Of a stretch of DNA of 64,000 bases, positions 31,110 to 43,458 are shown one piece after another. The stretch is from positions 12,510,717 to 12,574,716 of the forward strand of contig OY727098.1 of the NCBI GenBank assembly GCA_963402885.1, in the 5' to 3' direction. Numbering within the stretch: the stretch's first letter is position 1; each line of letters starts with the position of its first letter. The notes below the pieces were generated by a model. The model saw only the letters and a program-made list of their open reading frames with translations. It did not search any database and had not been told where the DNA came from. The position numbers and the translations under genes were made by a program. The DNA comes from Antedon bifida. Its lineage: Eukaryota > Echinodermata > Crinoidea > Comatulida > Antedonidae.

Positions 31110-31310
31110 AAGGTTAGGCCTAGCCTATTATAGTCGCCGCATAGTACTGTATATCGCTATTAATTAGGGCCAAAATAAAATAACTAGCCTAGGGGCCTAG
31201 CTAGGCCTATTTAGCTTATCTTTCTTAGGCTAGGCCCTAGCCTAAGCCTAGCTAGGTAGGCTAGGCTAGGCCCTAGCCTAAGCCTAGCTAGGTAGGCCTA
31301 GAATAGGCCT
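31110..31310. repeat. CTAGG/AGGCCTA-rich tract, copy 2
   Basis: Counterpart of 5285-5450, one base pair-step shorter in the internal repeat. Confidence 0.85.
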
Positions 31311-32565
31311 AGTAGATATTCGCCCAGGATTCGCGTATGGGTGTTAAACGGATGATCGGGCCCACTTTTGTATGCGCACCAAACAAAAGGAGGGCTCCAA
31401 ATAGCCATAAATAAACACAGAACTAAATGGCCATTAAACTAGTTTAGTATCTAGTCAAGTATCAGCCGCGCAATGTTTTTATGAATATAGTAAATATTAA
31501 CGATAAATTCTAATCAATGTTTCTTAATACAAAACAAATTTTACTAATCTAACATCTAGTTTTAATGATTAATTATAATAATTAATCGTATATTTCTTTT
31601 GTTTACGTATTTTCTTATTTCTGCATATCATTATTATACATGATACCCCAAACAACAAGGCTCATCTCATAAACACAATATTTCCCGTTTTTTTAATTGT
31701 ACTTCTTCATTTCTTATGCACTTGGAGTTTATAACTTGATACAGAAACCATAATCCTGTTATCGATAAAATGAATATTAATTATTAATATTGGTAATGGT
31801 AACTAATAATAAATAATAATAACTAATTTCCAACATTTAAAAAACCACAATTTGCAGAATAAAACCAAAACGGAAACAAAACAACTTTATTTATAAAAAT
31901 CACACATACTTATTGGCACATGTAAAATAAATTTAAAAAAAAAATGTACTGGCATAACTGACGGCCGCCACAGCTGTTTCAAACATACGAATTAAGTCAT
32001 GCGCCCTCAACGTTACAAGTCGTATCGCTGGAGTAACAATACATAAACAATTACTTACAAATCCACGTGTGCAGAGTGGAGTCAATTGTCATTTAAAGAC
32101 ATGTTTTAAACAGCCAATGAGAATGAGATAAAAAAATAAAGGGTCGCAAAAAATATGAATATTCATTAAAGAGTCCCTGGATGAAACAAGCAAGTTGTTG
32201 TTTTTGTTTTTAACAAGGAATGTAACGCTGAAAATTAATGGAAGGGTGGACCATAAATTACAAGCATAGACCAATTAACGCACGTGAGTGATATTTCCAA
32301 ATTAGGTACATGTTTGTTTGTCCGTATCTTTAAAAAATGTAATTTTCACTCTAATTCTTTGGTACTGCATGATGATTTAGTTATCTGTTGTGAATGTTAT
32401 AACATAGTAATGGTCGAGAGGTGATGGTTGAATTTTTGAGCTATGGCCGTTTCAAATTGTGTCATTTTTAGGCTTAGGCTTGTGTCTACTCTAGTTGCAA
32501 CACTGCCTTTCATGTGACAGCTGACCCAAATGAGTTTGGAAATGTTACATTATTTTAATTATTTA

Positions 32566-33775
32566 GGCCTGGCTGGGTAGGGTAGGCATATACCAATATT
32601 ATAGGCCCTATTTTTATTTTAATACTAGGCCTACGCCCTAGCTAGACCTGTGCTCTCTAGCAGCCTACTACAGAGAAGCAGCTTTCCGGCTTAGTTAGCC
32701 TGGCCTTGAGTAGGTATTAGTAGGCTACCTAATTAAAATTAGGCCCAGGATCTACCCCTAGGCCTATATATTATTAATATTATTTAATCATTATAATTAA
32801 TTTTAGTTTTAATAAATTTACAGTATTCATTACAAAAACTGTAAATTTAATATTATGAGGATTATATATATATACCCTATGTATGCAATAGGGAATATTA
32901 TAGGCCTACCCTGTATGTAATAATTACAATATAAATAATGACAAGCATCATATTAACATTTGGTTTTGCTCATCACTGCATATTCAAATTAGTATGCAAT
33001 CATATTAAATTTAATAAGTTAAGTTAATTTTATAAAATTGTTATAATAATTATTAATGTTATACTATTGTAGGTACATATTATAGAGCAGCAACCTGAAG
33101 TGGCTAAGCAGATTTGGACCATACCTACCATCTAGATAGGTAAGATTATTTTGCTGTTCAAGAAGTAGCAAATATTAAATTGTGTTTACCATGCTATTAA
33201 TTTGTAATATTAACAATCAATCACTACCACTGGCTGAGTAGGCTAGGCCTATTATAGGCCCTATTTTTATTTTAATATACTAGCTAGACCTGTGCTCTCT
33301 AGCACTAGCAGCCTACAGAGAAGCAGCTTTCCAGCTTATTTAGCCTAGCCTAGAGCAATAGGCTAGGTATAAGTAGACTACCTAATTAGGTCTAGGCTTT
33401 ACGCCTATATATTATTATTTAATTATTATTAATTTTAGTTTTAATATATTTACAGTATTTATTTAAATAATGTTTATTATGAGAATACCTGGTTATATAT
33501 ACCCTATGCAATGACATAGGGCATATACCCCTACCCTGTATGTAATATTATAAATAATGAATTTTAACATTCGTTTTTGCTTATCACTGCATATTCAAAT
33601 TAGTATATATGCAACCATATTAAATTTAATAAGCTAATTTTAAGTAATTCTTATAATAATGTTTTACTATTTTTTAGGTACATAGCGGCAACCCGAAGTG
33701 GAAAAATCATTTTAAACAGATTTGGACCAATACCTATACCTACCATCTATATAGGCAAGTTTATTTTACTGTTCA
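32566..33775. repeat. Internal tandem duplication in the TIR transposon
   Basis: The order 'ggccctatttttattttaat', 'ctagacctgtgctctctagc', 'gagaagcagctttcc', 'atatataccctatg', 'catcactgcatattcaaatt' and 'gatttggacca' occurs twice, offset by about 655 bp, with divergence. The second transposon copy shows both units too. Confidence 0.8.
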
Positions 33776-34050
33776 AGAACTAGCAAATATTAAATTGTAC
33801 AGTACAGCAGTAGTACTATCAATCAATAGTAATTAGTTAGTAATTGAAATATAGACATACTATAGTATTACTTTTACATATTCATTATCATTAGGCATTG
33901 TTAAAAGGAAATCAATACAATGCAATATTCCTTTAACATTAAAAAATGTACAATATTTTATGATGATGATGTTAATGAATCATTCTTCATTGGCTTTCTT
34001 GCATTTGTTGGGTTTTATTATTTTATTTTGTATCATTGGAGATGTGAAAG

Positions 34051-34222
34051 TCAGATGAGTCTAAGTTTGACTCTAATCCACACTGCTGTTTTGTGACGGT
34101 TGAGTTTGGCATGTATTAGCTCCCTGCCTTGCTCAGAGACCACCTTCCATTCTCTCATGAATGCAATAGCATGGTGCTCAAGCATATGCAGCTTAGGCTG
34201 CATTACACCTGGTGCAATATGC
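34051..34222 (-). CDS. Transposase-like exon (HMLEHHAIAFMREW)
   Basis: After an acceptor (aaatacag) the minus strand is open for about 57 codons: MQPKLHMLEHHAIAFMREWK, SEQGRELIHAKLN, then a stop. The pattern P-K-x-H-x-L-E-x-H...E-Q-G...H-A resembles the C-terminal part of TE-encoded proteins common in invertebrate genomes, judged from memory. In the inverted copy (62822-62993) the reading is nearly the same (M to I). It is probably the last coding exon of the element's transposase. Confidence 0.5.
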
Positions 34223-34772
34223 CTGTATTTTGCTAAAAATACTTAATTTACACATTAATATATTTTCTAATTTCAGAAATTTTGTGATGAAAAAGTCAAT
34301 CTGTGGTGACTGTAGAATGGACCCGAGACCTGACTATCTTAGACATTTAAATAATAGAAAGTTCTGACAATTTTGTTGAATAGAAATGTACAATCATGGA
34401 GGTATAAAATAAATAAAATATTTTATACCTCCATGGTACAATGTATGATGTAATCTTAATTGAAAGTTGGCGGTTTTTAAACCATGCATATAAATTAGGA
34501 CGTTAAAACAGTTATTTGATTATGAGGTATGTTCATTTAATTAAATTTGTTAGTATACTATAAACTTTCAAAAAGAGTGAAGATATAAGGAAGAAAAGAA
34601 GATTATGGAGCAGCTGTACCAGACAAACAAACTGTTCCCTTAAACGCCAGTGTGTTCTTTCACTTGTGAATGTAGTTTTGGCCCAGGTCATAGTTGTAGC
34701 ATGCCAAGCAATTTTGTCCATGCCCTGTTAATTTAAATGTTAGCGTGGTAGTATACAGTATCCATTGCAAAT

Positions 34773-34948
34773 TCATGAATGGCAGGTTGTACAAATGTAT
34801 ATAGGTTGTGATTTTACATTTGTTAGATTTAGTGCAAATTTGTGATGGCTTTTCATATTTTTTAAATTGTATTTTTTATCCTTTTCTTTAAATTTTGTTC
34901 CACAACAAAAGCAAGTAGAACGTAAAGCCTTTCGTGAAACTGTGTTGC
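34773..34948 (-). CDS. Zinc-finger-like exon of the TIR transposon
   Basis: Acceptor ttttgtag at 34949 opens a 58-codon frame: SRKALRSTCFCCGTKFKEKD, MKSHHKFALNL and IYICTTCHS. The C-x2-C, H-H and C-x2-C residues suggest a metal-binding finger of the kind seen at transposase N-termini. The inverted copy has lost 7 bp here ('acgttct') and is frameshifted. Confidence 0.5.
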
Positions 34949-35825
34949 CTACAAAAAAGAAATGTTAATTTTACTAACCTTTAATTTTATATTATATTTA
35001 TCATACAGTAGTTTGAGTATTTTTGTATAGGCTTTAATTTTAAGGGCCTAGGCCTGGTAGTTAGTAGTTTTACTAAATTTTTACATTTATGATGAATTAT
35101 ATTCAGTTGAAATAAATACAATGATAATAATTAAGCTTATTATTTAATCTATTGTAAATTAAAATGATGTATAGCATGATTACACTACTTATACATACCA
35201 ACTAGGCCTAGCTACAACCTAGGCCTAGTTGCGTACAGCCTAGCGAGCGGTTATCAGCCGCGTTCATCGACCTCTCGCCAAAAACGCTGTTTCGCATTTA
35301 ACAAAACAGTCGAGTTTTTCAATGAAATTTTCTTGAGATTTTCACCGTCACCTCCTAACAATTCAATATCTCATGTAAGCATATATAATCAAACTTTTAC
35401 CTAGATTTTCCAAGTATTTATGAAAATTACGAATAAAAACAAAAAGTGTACAATTTGACAAGCATTTTTTCAAACTTTCCATTGTTTACATTTGCTAGGC
35501 CGATCGATGTTAATTTTTAAAACTTCCGGGTGTAAATAATTTCGTAAACTCGGTGTTATGCTTAATTACTTACTATTTCCAAAAAAAATCGGTAATTAAA
35601 AAACTTATTTTCTAACAAATAGTATAAAAATGGTTTTATAATATTTATGACGAAATTGATTAAATTAATTTAAAGTGTAGTTATAAAAGTTGCAAATGTC
35701 GCGAAAGTTGAACAAGATTCAACCACTCGCGCGGCGTCACACTCAGGCACATATCGCCGTCTGACAATATTGAGGGCGCTTGACTTTTTCTATTTATTTT
35801 ACATTGGTTGAAACAGCTGTGCCGC

Positions 35826-37995
35826 AATAACTGGTGGCTGAAATGATCCCAAAAGAGTTATGTTGTCTGGTACTCGTTGTGTTAACATTAATAATGTCTT
35901 TTTCCTTTTCATATAGGCCTAGTGTCTGATGTGTTGATGGAGTAAATGTTCTTGGGCAGCTGGTTGCAGTTTTTCTCATTTTCTATGGCTATATTGTTCT
36001 TAGTTGAGGTCATATTCTAAATATGTAATTTGTATTGTCATGACGTTGAAAATATTTAAATAACAATTGTCCATGTGGTTTTTAACATCTTTAGATTCAT
36101 CAGAGATTCATCTGATGTCCAAATCCAGTAAAAGTATTGGATTATTTTATTGATGATTTGTTCTACTGTGCAATCATGTAAGAATTAGAAATCTGGCTAC
36201 TCGCTCAAAGCTGCTACAGTAATGTACTGTGTTAGGAATACTATTAATTGAATCTAACATACACTGGATAGTTCCTAATTTCAGTCTGTTACAGTATTAA
36301 TTTTAAGAATTTTATTAAGGAACATACTAGACTAATTGTGCTTCATATTTTCATATTCATACCGGTAATTTTTTTTAAAACATTTGACGTTTTTAACATG
36401 TATGAAATCTATCTCCAGCAGGATCAATTACAGGACAATTGTTCTTGTCTTATATGTGATGATTTTTATGTATAAATAAATGATCATAATGTAAAGAAAA
36501 ATAAATTAGAAATATTAACATTCTAGCTGAAATACTTTGAAATATTTAATCACTGAATAACTTAATAAATTACACTTTAATATTGTGAACATTTCCAAAT
36601 TGATCAGCTTGTATTATACCATGTACCGTCAATTCTAATAGTAACCCACACTCTAATAGTAACCCCCCTTCTAGTAGTAACCCAACTTATAAGTCAATCT
36701 ATAATAATAACCCACTACTACTACTAGTAACCCATGGTGGAGGTTATTATTAGAGTCACAAAAACTATTGAAAAAATGACATTAAGACTGGTCGTTTATT
36801 ATGCAGCAATATTTTGAAAATAAGGAGATAATGCATGTTGATCTCGAGAGGACTGAGTGTTTTTGAGTTTATAAAATAAAGTTCAAACAAATTTATTTAT
36901 TCGTACTGTTTTATTATTTTTCTATGATTTGCTGACCGGAAAAGTTGGGGTGGGTTACTATTTTCAGGTGCCTTACTATTTTCAGGTGCCTAATTTAAGA
37001 TTAGTAATAATAAACCACTACTCCAATTAGTAATCCCCCTTTCCCCCCCCCCCCCCACTTCTAATAGTAACCCACCCTAAAAAGCAATCAAAAAATAATA
37101 ACCCAGGGTTACAATTAGAAGATTTACGGAATCAATTAGTTTAAACTAATGAATACATGCTATAGACTATTGTAGCCCAAATATCAAATTACACTTTTAA
37201 TATTGCAAACATTTCCAAATTGATCAACTTGTAGTATATAACCATGTATCAATTAGTTTAAACTAATTAATCCATGATATAATCTATAGACTATTGTAGC
37301 CCAAATATCAAATTACACTATTATTTATAATAATAACAGCAACCGGGAATCCACAAAATGTTAGGATTCAGCCAAGTAGCCTTTTTTGCAATTAAAATCT
37401 CATTACACGGAATCTCTTCGATGTTATAGAACACACTTCTCGTAGGCGTGTTGAATATGCGTGTAATAGCGTGTTGTATAAACGCGCCCTTAGGTGCAAC
37501 AGCCTGACAAATTGATATGGTAACACTATTAAAAACAAGTATATCAATCAGAACGTTAACATACGTTATGTTATATCTATTTTCAAACCTTTTAAAATCA
37601 AAAGCTCATCAGCATCATTTTTTCATTCTTAACTTTCATCCTTATAATTATCCAATTTTGAATTGAGAATCCAGGATTTGATGTCAACAATTTCGCTACC
37701 TCTTTCTTGCCTGCAAAATGAGAAAAACAAAAATGCAATTATTCTATCATCTCTTACAGATGTATTTGTCCTAAATTTGTCCTATTTTGATGTCACATAA
37801 CAGCTATCCACTTGGAATCGAGAAATTGAATATTTGCGACCAACAACCGGCCCATATTTTTTAACTACTGTAGTACTGTACTTGTTAAAAAATAACACTA
37901 TATTGATCTCTTTCCCTTTAATGTTCAACAATATTCCAATTAAAATGCTTAAATACAGAAGTATAGGCCTACAGGTACATATGACAACCTCAGAC
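35826..37995. other. Noncoding block of copy 2 incl. AATAGTAACCC repeat
   Basis: Counterpart of 6100-8245. The TAATAGTAACCC cluster with poly(C) is at about 36640-37130 and the C-run near 37043-37056. About 20 bp ('gtgtaatagcgtgttgtataaac' region) is present near 37460 and absent from copy 1. Confidence 0.5.
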
Positions 37996-38006
37996 ATCCA
38001 TCCTAT

Positions 38007-38169
38007 ATTAGACTGGGTTCCAGCCCGTAAATTTTGGCACATATGGCGTTTTATACGTATAATATCGATTTGCATGCCCGCAAACATCCGATAAGAATGA
38101 CGTAGGTTATCATATCATATGTGCCAAATTATTTATCTTTACTATTTACGGGCTGGAACCCAGTCTAAT
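38007..38169. mobile_element. MITE-like foldback element, copy 2
   Basis: Same ATTAGACTGGGTTCCAGC inverted ends as 8254-8456 but with an internal deletion of about 40 bp. Confidence 0.75.
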
Positions 38170-38247
38170 CATATATATGCACTGCTCTTTAACCAATTGA
38201 ATGCTCTTTGGCATGTGAAGAACGAACCTTTTTAAATATAAACTTAC

Positions 38248-39118
38248 CTGTGAGATCGTCATGGTTGTATAGGTCATCTCCTATAGTAGTAAACAAAAAC
38301 AATTTATAACATTAATATTTTATACATTTTCGTTCTTGATACATTGTACATTTGTGTTTTCAAATGTTTTGCTGCTAATATTGTAGTAGACTTACCTGAT
38401 GTTGTGGCAATTTCTAGTTGTCCATAACTATCAGCATCATCTGCTGATAAACAACAATAAAATGTTAAGCATGTAATGTTTACGAAAATCTAATTTGTGT
38501 CTGATAAGTGCCATTTCCGGCATCTACAGTTGCACAACTCTTAAACATTTCTTATGACACAGGGACAGATTGGAATGGAAAATGGGACATGGATTAATTA
38601 ATTTTAACACTAAAAAAGAACTTCATAGAAAGAGTCAATCTTAATTTCACCTCACCTCAGCACCAGATTTTTATTAGTAATGTTTTATAAGCTTACCTGT
38701 GATGTTTTCTTCTTCTTTAAAAGTTTCATCTGCTGATCAATAATAAATGAAAAGTTAACAATTTAATATATTCCTAATATCTATCTGTACATTAAGTACT
38801 TTGATTGCACTGATTGCATTGAAGAACTTAAGATCTACCATAAAATTGTTTTCCATGTTTAGAACCAACAAATATATGGTCTTGATTTTATGGCACTCTG
38901 GAATTGTCTCTTCTATTAGCAAAAGAAGTATTCTCATTTTACATACTTTGTTTATAAACTATATTAAAGCTTACCTGTAAAAGTATTCATTTCTACTTCT
39001 AGGCTTCTGGGTTATCTCCTATAGAAAAACACAATAAAATAATTAATTAAAAATAATTAAGTTTTCTTATTCTTCTTACCTGTACAAGTGTTGCCACTTG
39101 TTAATTTGACAAAATTTG
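38248..39118 (-). CDS. Series of phase-1 mini-exons (copy 2)
   Basis: Exons 39080-39118, 38975-39018, 38697-38732, 38396-38443 and 38248-38280, the same lengths and splice sites as copy 1, including the 44-nt exon that breaks phase. Coding bases look unchanged while introns carry small indels, which would fit constraint or simply a recent duplication. Confidence 0.5.
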
Positions 39119-39309
39119 CTGATTTTTCAATTACCTACTGGCAGAACAGGTAAGTAAAAGATGTGTACTGTGTGGGTAATAAGCTGTACGGACTATATAA
39201 AGGGCAGGAAATATTTTGAGATAATCTAGGTTTTGGCGAGATTCTGGTTTTTAAGGTGTTTATGCTTTGTGAGAGTGAAGTTTGCATTGTACCAGCAACA
39301 ATGCCTATT

Positions 39310-39502
39310 TTTTTTTTAAAAAGATGTGCCGTGTTTAAAACGTTTTCACCCGCAACTACAGCAATTGCATTATAATTCTTTAAGGTTGATATGTCCTTGG
39401 CTATTGGCTGTTCTTTTGGCCTCGAAGTCTCTGCTGCCTGCTTTTTATTTTGGGCATATACCGCATCACATGCTTGTGCATATCTAGCACTTTCCTGATC
39501 TC
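39310..39502 (-). CDS. Unrecognised exon-like frame (copy 2)
   Basis: Counterpart of 9598-9796: the frame opening GDQESARYAQ stays open, with one Gln-to-Lys change (RPKEQPIAKD). The 3' homopolymer differs (T-run in copy 2, A-run in copy 1). Confidence 0.35.
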
Positions 39503-40199
39503 CTGTGATTTGTGATCATTATCTGTTATTAAAAACAATCCACTTAATATGTTCCCTTATAGAAGTATTTTAACACAACTTAAAGACTGTCTGAACCCAA
39601 AACAAGTAAGTGCCAGACAAAAAGCCTAAGGAAAAGCCTAGAATATTATATTTATCCTTGTTTGACCAATGTTTGACCAATATTTATCCAATTGTTCTGG
39701 AGGTTGTCTTTAATTTGAGGTGATTTATACAGCCGATGAAATCAAATTTGAAAGTAGTCTGTAATTGGATTTTTATGGGAGTGTCGACTTGTAGGTACTT
39801 TTGGCTAGTCTTCAACATAAGTTGCTCTTAGAGTGGATACGATAGTCTACAATTGAAGATGCTTTTAAAATTGGGGTAGGGGGAAGTATTAATAGAAGGT
39901 AGTGGGTTAAATAGAGGGAGACCTGCATTGAATATTTGAAATGGACTGTAGTCTTCAAAAAGAAGTTGCTCTTAGATTGGATACGTCACTAGTCTACAAT
40001 TGATGGTGATTTTTTAATTATAATGCAGTATTAAATAGAAGATGGATGGTTAATTAGAGAGAGAACTGCATTGACAATTTGAAAATGACTTATAATTAAT
40101 TAAAAAATCACCAATCTTGGAATCCAGATGTTCTGCAATATCCGTTGTAAAATCTTCAATTAGATTAAACTGAACATTAAATTTCTCCAAAACTTTTAC

Positions 40200-43105
40200 T
40201 GTTGATCTGCGATTGATATGTGGAAAACACCCTCAATGACAGAAAACTCTGTTGAGTTGATACCTTCTAGCGTGGATGAGTTGGAATAAACAATGCTGAA
40301 TTCAAAGAAGTAACCACTTCCCGACAGATTAATGGCAAGATCAGTGAAGTTGGCCCAGCCATGGATTATATATACAGTGTTGTTGCTGACGAGCTCTGCA
40401 TCAGATACTCCTGGGCATTTTCCATGGATGTGAAGAATGTCCCAGATTTTGCACAATTTCAGCCTGAAAAAATCAAAAAATCATTGAATAATTCCTTTTT
40501 TTCGTAGAATATTTGTATCAAACCTATGGTGTATTACCAAAGCTTGATAGCCTACAGTATATTGGAGTTTAGAAAGAATTGTGTTAAAACCTACACTGGT
40601 ATCCAATATAGAGATGCAAGGCTGAACCTCAAATGGATGGTTCTCCATAGCATCAGCCGTAAACGTATACTCATTGTGCTTTGGGTCACTAGATGCCTCT
40701 TCTTCAGCTTGCTTCTCAGAATACCTGTGAACCAATTAGTTATGTTGGTTTGTAATGATATAGGCATTATGGTTATGTTTGTTGCACGCCACACATGAGA
40801 ATACAATTTAAGACTTTGGACAAGACGATACAAGCCAGTTCTATACTACAGTAACTCTACAGAAAACTCTACTTCAACTCATTACTTCTTAAAATGTGAC
40901 TTACGTTTCATTGCCTGTACTTGGACCTCCTGTTGTATTTGTTGCTCTCACACCCCTTGTTGGGTCTTCGGCTGGGGGAGAAGGATCGGTCATTGCTAAT
41001 AACCTCAACTTCAAGACTCTCGTACAAAGTACCGGTTTGTGCTGCATTAACAATTTCTGCTTGAAGGTTAACTAACTAATCACGTTCAAGGGTTGAATTG
41101 CCTGTAAGGAAAAAATATTAATTATTGTTTAGATGTTAAAAGAATAGGTAATTAAATAAAATTCAACTCATTTCTAAACATATGAAACTGAAAAAAGAAG
41201 AAATCTGGATAGATTATGTGATACTTTAATATGGTTAAAGAAAGCTATTTACTTATTATATATACCAAACTGGCAAGATTGTTAACAAGATCTTCTTCAT
41301 AGAAAACATCAACAGGAGCCACACAAAAGTCAACCATTATAACCGGTGTAGTGATGATGTCAATTGGTTCACTACCACGTATAAGTATCCAAAGAGTCTG
41401 CCAATCGCGATCAAAATAGTTCTCGCCATAAATGCTGGAGTCAGGAGTTGGCATGAACTGATCGTTTGGATCTTCTGGAACCCATATTTCTCTTTCTATT
41501 AATGGCAATGATGTCGAAAGAGTTGACAATTTTAAATATCTTGGACTTACATTTGATTCACTTATGTCATGGAAACAGCATGTTGAACAAGTAGCTTCTA
41601 GAGTATCACAACGTATCGGTATTATTCGTAGATTAAGATATTATATTCCAAATTTTGCTTTAAGACTACTTGCTAATGCAATAGTATTACCTTGTTTTGA
41701 TTACTGTAGTAATGTTTGGTCAAATTGTAACTTAGAACTTGTTAATCGTCTTCAAGTACTTCAAAATAGAGTAGCTAGAATCATTCTTTATGCTGATATG
41801 TACACCCCTATAACAGAATTGATGTCCTCACTAAAATGGAAGAGTGTCCATGACAGATGGGAAAATGATTTATTAATTATGCTATTTAAATGCCTACAGG
41901 GTTTAGCACCATCTTATTTAACAAATCTATTCAAATTTATGGACACTTTTCACACAAAAAATACAAGAAGTCAATCAACAAAAACTCTAAAAATGTTCCA
42001 GCATGGAACAATATTTATGGAAAGAGAATGTTTAATTATAGAGCATCAACCTTATGGAATAATCTTCCTGTACATATCCGTAAAAATTATGAGACACTTA
42101 GTCAAGTTGAATTTAAACATCTTGTATAACTTCTATTGTACATAGTTTTAATATAGCTTTTACTTTTATTTTTCTTGTATTTTTTTTCCAAATCTGGACC
42201 TCTTGGGAGACCAGTACTTGTGTATTGAAAGAGCTATTCCAGAATAAAGAAAGATTTGTATTGTATTGTATATGAACATATCTCCATCCAGCTGCCCGTT
42301 ATTTGACATGACATAGTGACCTTGATGGTACACATCTAAGCGTTGAGGATTGGCATACCAGATGCCGACAACTATTTTCTGATCTGGCTGTGTTCAGGAA
42401 ATGAAGTCATAACGTTTGAGGATTCGTTGAACTCTCATATACATCTCATAAGTCTCTCCAATTGCAACGATAGACATAAATGTGCTGATGCGCTCTTGAC
42501 ATGTGTACCCATGACACCAGCCGTGATCTTGTGGTCCATTGATCAAATCAACATAACCGTTAGACCCAATGACGATTGGTGAAGACGTTGTAATTCTGTG
42601 TCAGGATCAAGACTTTCAATAATCAACATAGCGTAATCATAGTCATAGCATTCAAAAGCCTGCCAAGATTCATGCCATATGCAGTCTTCTGTACCAATGA
42701 TACCTTAATGAAAAGAGCAGATTATATAAAAGATCACAGCTACAACACAGTGATTCTCCTACTCCTCAAAAAAGGGATGCCACAATAAAATTGCGTGCCC
42801 AGTCTCGGTGAATGGACTGGTCTTGTTTCAAGAGTGCAACTTTAATAGGAGGAAAGATTTAGGGAAGAATCACAGTTCAAAAGCTAAAATTTAACATTAA
42901 AGCAGACAACCAACCTTTATGTGGACATTTTTCATCATAAGGAATTTTAATTCCACGTCTCGGATCTCTATCCCACTCGTATGGAGAATCAGGAATAACA
43001 TAACCAGGCCGTGATCCTCCTAGAATTCCACCATCTTCATCTCTGATCATTGCTTTCTTAAATGCATCACAATCCATCTCCACGCAATCAGAAAGATTAA
43101 CTTTA
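40200..43105 (-). pseudogene. PKHD1L1-like: Fibrocystin-L (PKHD1L1)-like 3' gene fragment, unit A'
   Basis: Exons 42915-43105, 42271-42703 continuing at 41257-41486 around a LINE, 40905-41101, 40524-40724 and 40200-40463. It carries the same lesions as unit A (LINE insert, base loss after SLDPDT, TGA and two-base loss before DQKIVVG). The NSTLEHDEL exon gains a further change (tcatca to aatcac region near 41075), creating a stop in the Glu-His-Asp-Glu stretch. An additional upstream exon survives at 50001-50175 beyond the Gypsy element. Confidence 0.8.
41487..42270 (+). mobile_element. 5'-truncated LINE in fibrocystin-L-like exon, copy 2
   Basis: Counterpart of 11781-12572 with a shorter (TATTG)n tail. 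Two extra A at about 41990 shift the frame after STKTLK, so the terminal 50 residues are out of frame. Confidence 0.85.
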
Positions 43106-43126
43106 CTGTTAAGATTAAATGAAAAG

Positions 43127-43436
43127 TGTAATGTATTGAACTTGATTAATATTACTTGCTACCAATTATTTAAACTTCCTTCACCTGTTACCATATATAT
43201 TATGTTAACCCACTTCTATATAACCCTGGCTACTTAATGGTCACTAATGGCTAAAGTAGACCCTCTGCTTAGACCACTAAACATTCCACCTTGACAGATT
43301 AATTACCCATTACCGATATTGTTATTATAATATATAGTAAATGTAGAATAAAGAATAAACACTTCAGTGCTAGCTTTCGACTATAACAGAACTTGTCTCT
43401 CTCTCACTTATTTGTATTGTAAATCGGTACATTACA
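43127..43436 (+). repeat. 5' LTR of Gypsy copy 2
   Basis: 310 bp, TGTAATG to CATTACA. A few single-base differences from the copy 1 5' LTR (for example aacatt for aaccatt, ctttcgact for ctttcaact). Confidence 0.95.
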
Positions 43437-43442
43437 CTACAG

Positions 43443-43458
43443 TGGCGACGAGAATGGC
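43443..43458 (+). promoter_or_regulatory. Primer-binding site, copy 2
   Basis: TGGCGACGAG, identical to copy 1 at 13745. Confidence 0.6.

Larger units (their letters stand above)
31969..35821 (-). mobile_element. 3.85 kb TIR DNA transposon inserted in copy 2
   Basis: Ends CACAGCTGTTTCAA (31969) and TTGAAACAGCTGTG (35821) are inverted repeats. A 4 bp duplication, CCGC (31965-31968 and 35822-35825), flanks them, and copy 1 has the intact single CCGC at 6097-6100. Imperfect TIR similarity extends inward to 'gcgccctcaa'. CAC-type termini with a 4 bp duplication suggest a CMC/Chapaev-like element (inference). The minus strand carries spliced coding pieces: a CxxC exon (34773-34948) and a histidine-rich exon (34051-34222). 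Internally a segment of about 600 bp is tandemly duplicated (32566-33165 and 33222-33775). A related copy is inverted at 61229. Confidence 0.88.

Noticed and set aside
31969-35821. hAT or piggyBac assignment for the 3.85 kb transposon
   Set aside because: The duplicated target is 4 bp CCGC, not 8 bp or TTAA, and the ends begin CACAG.
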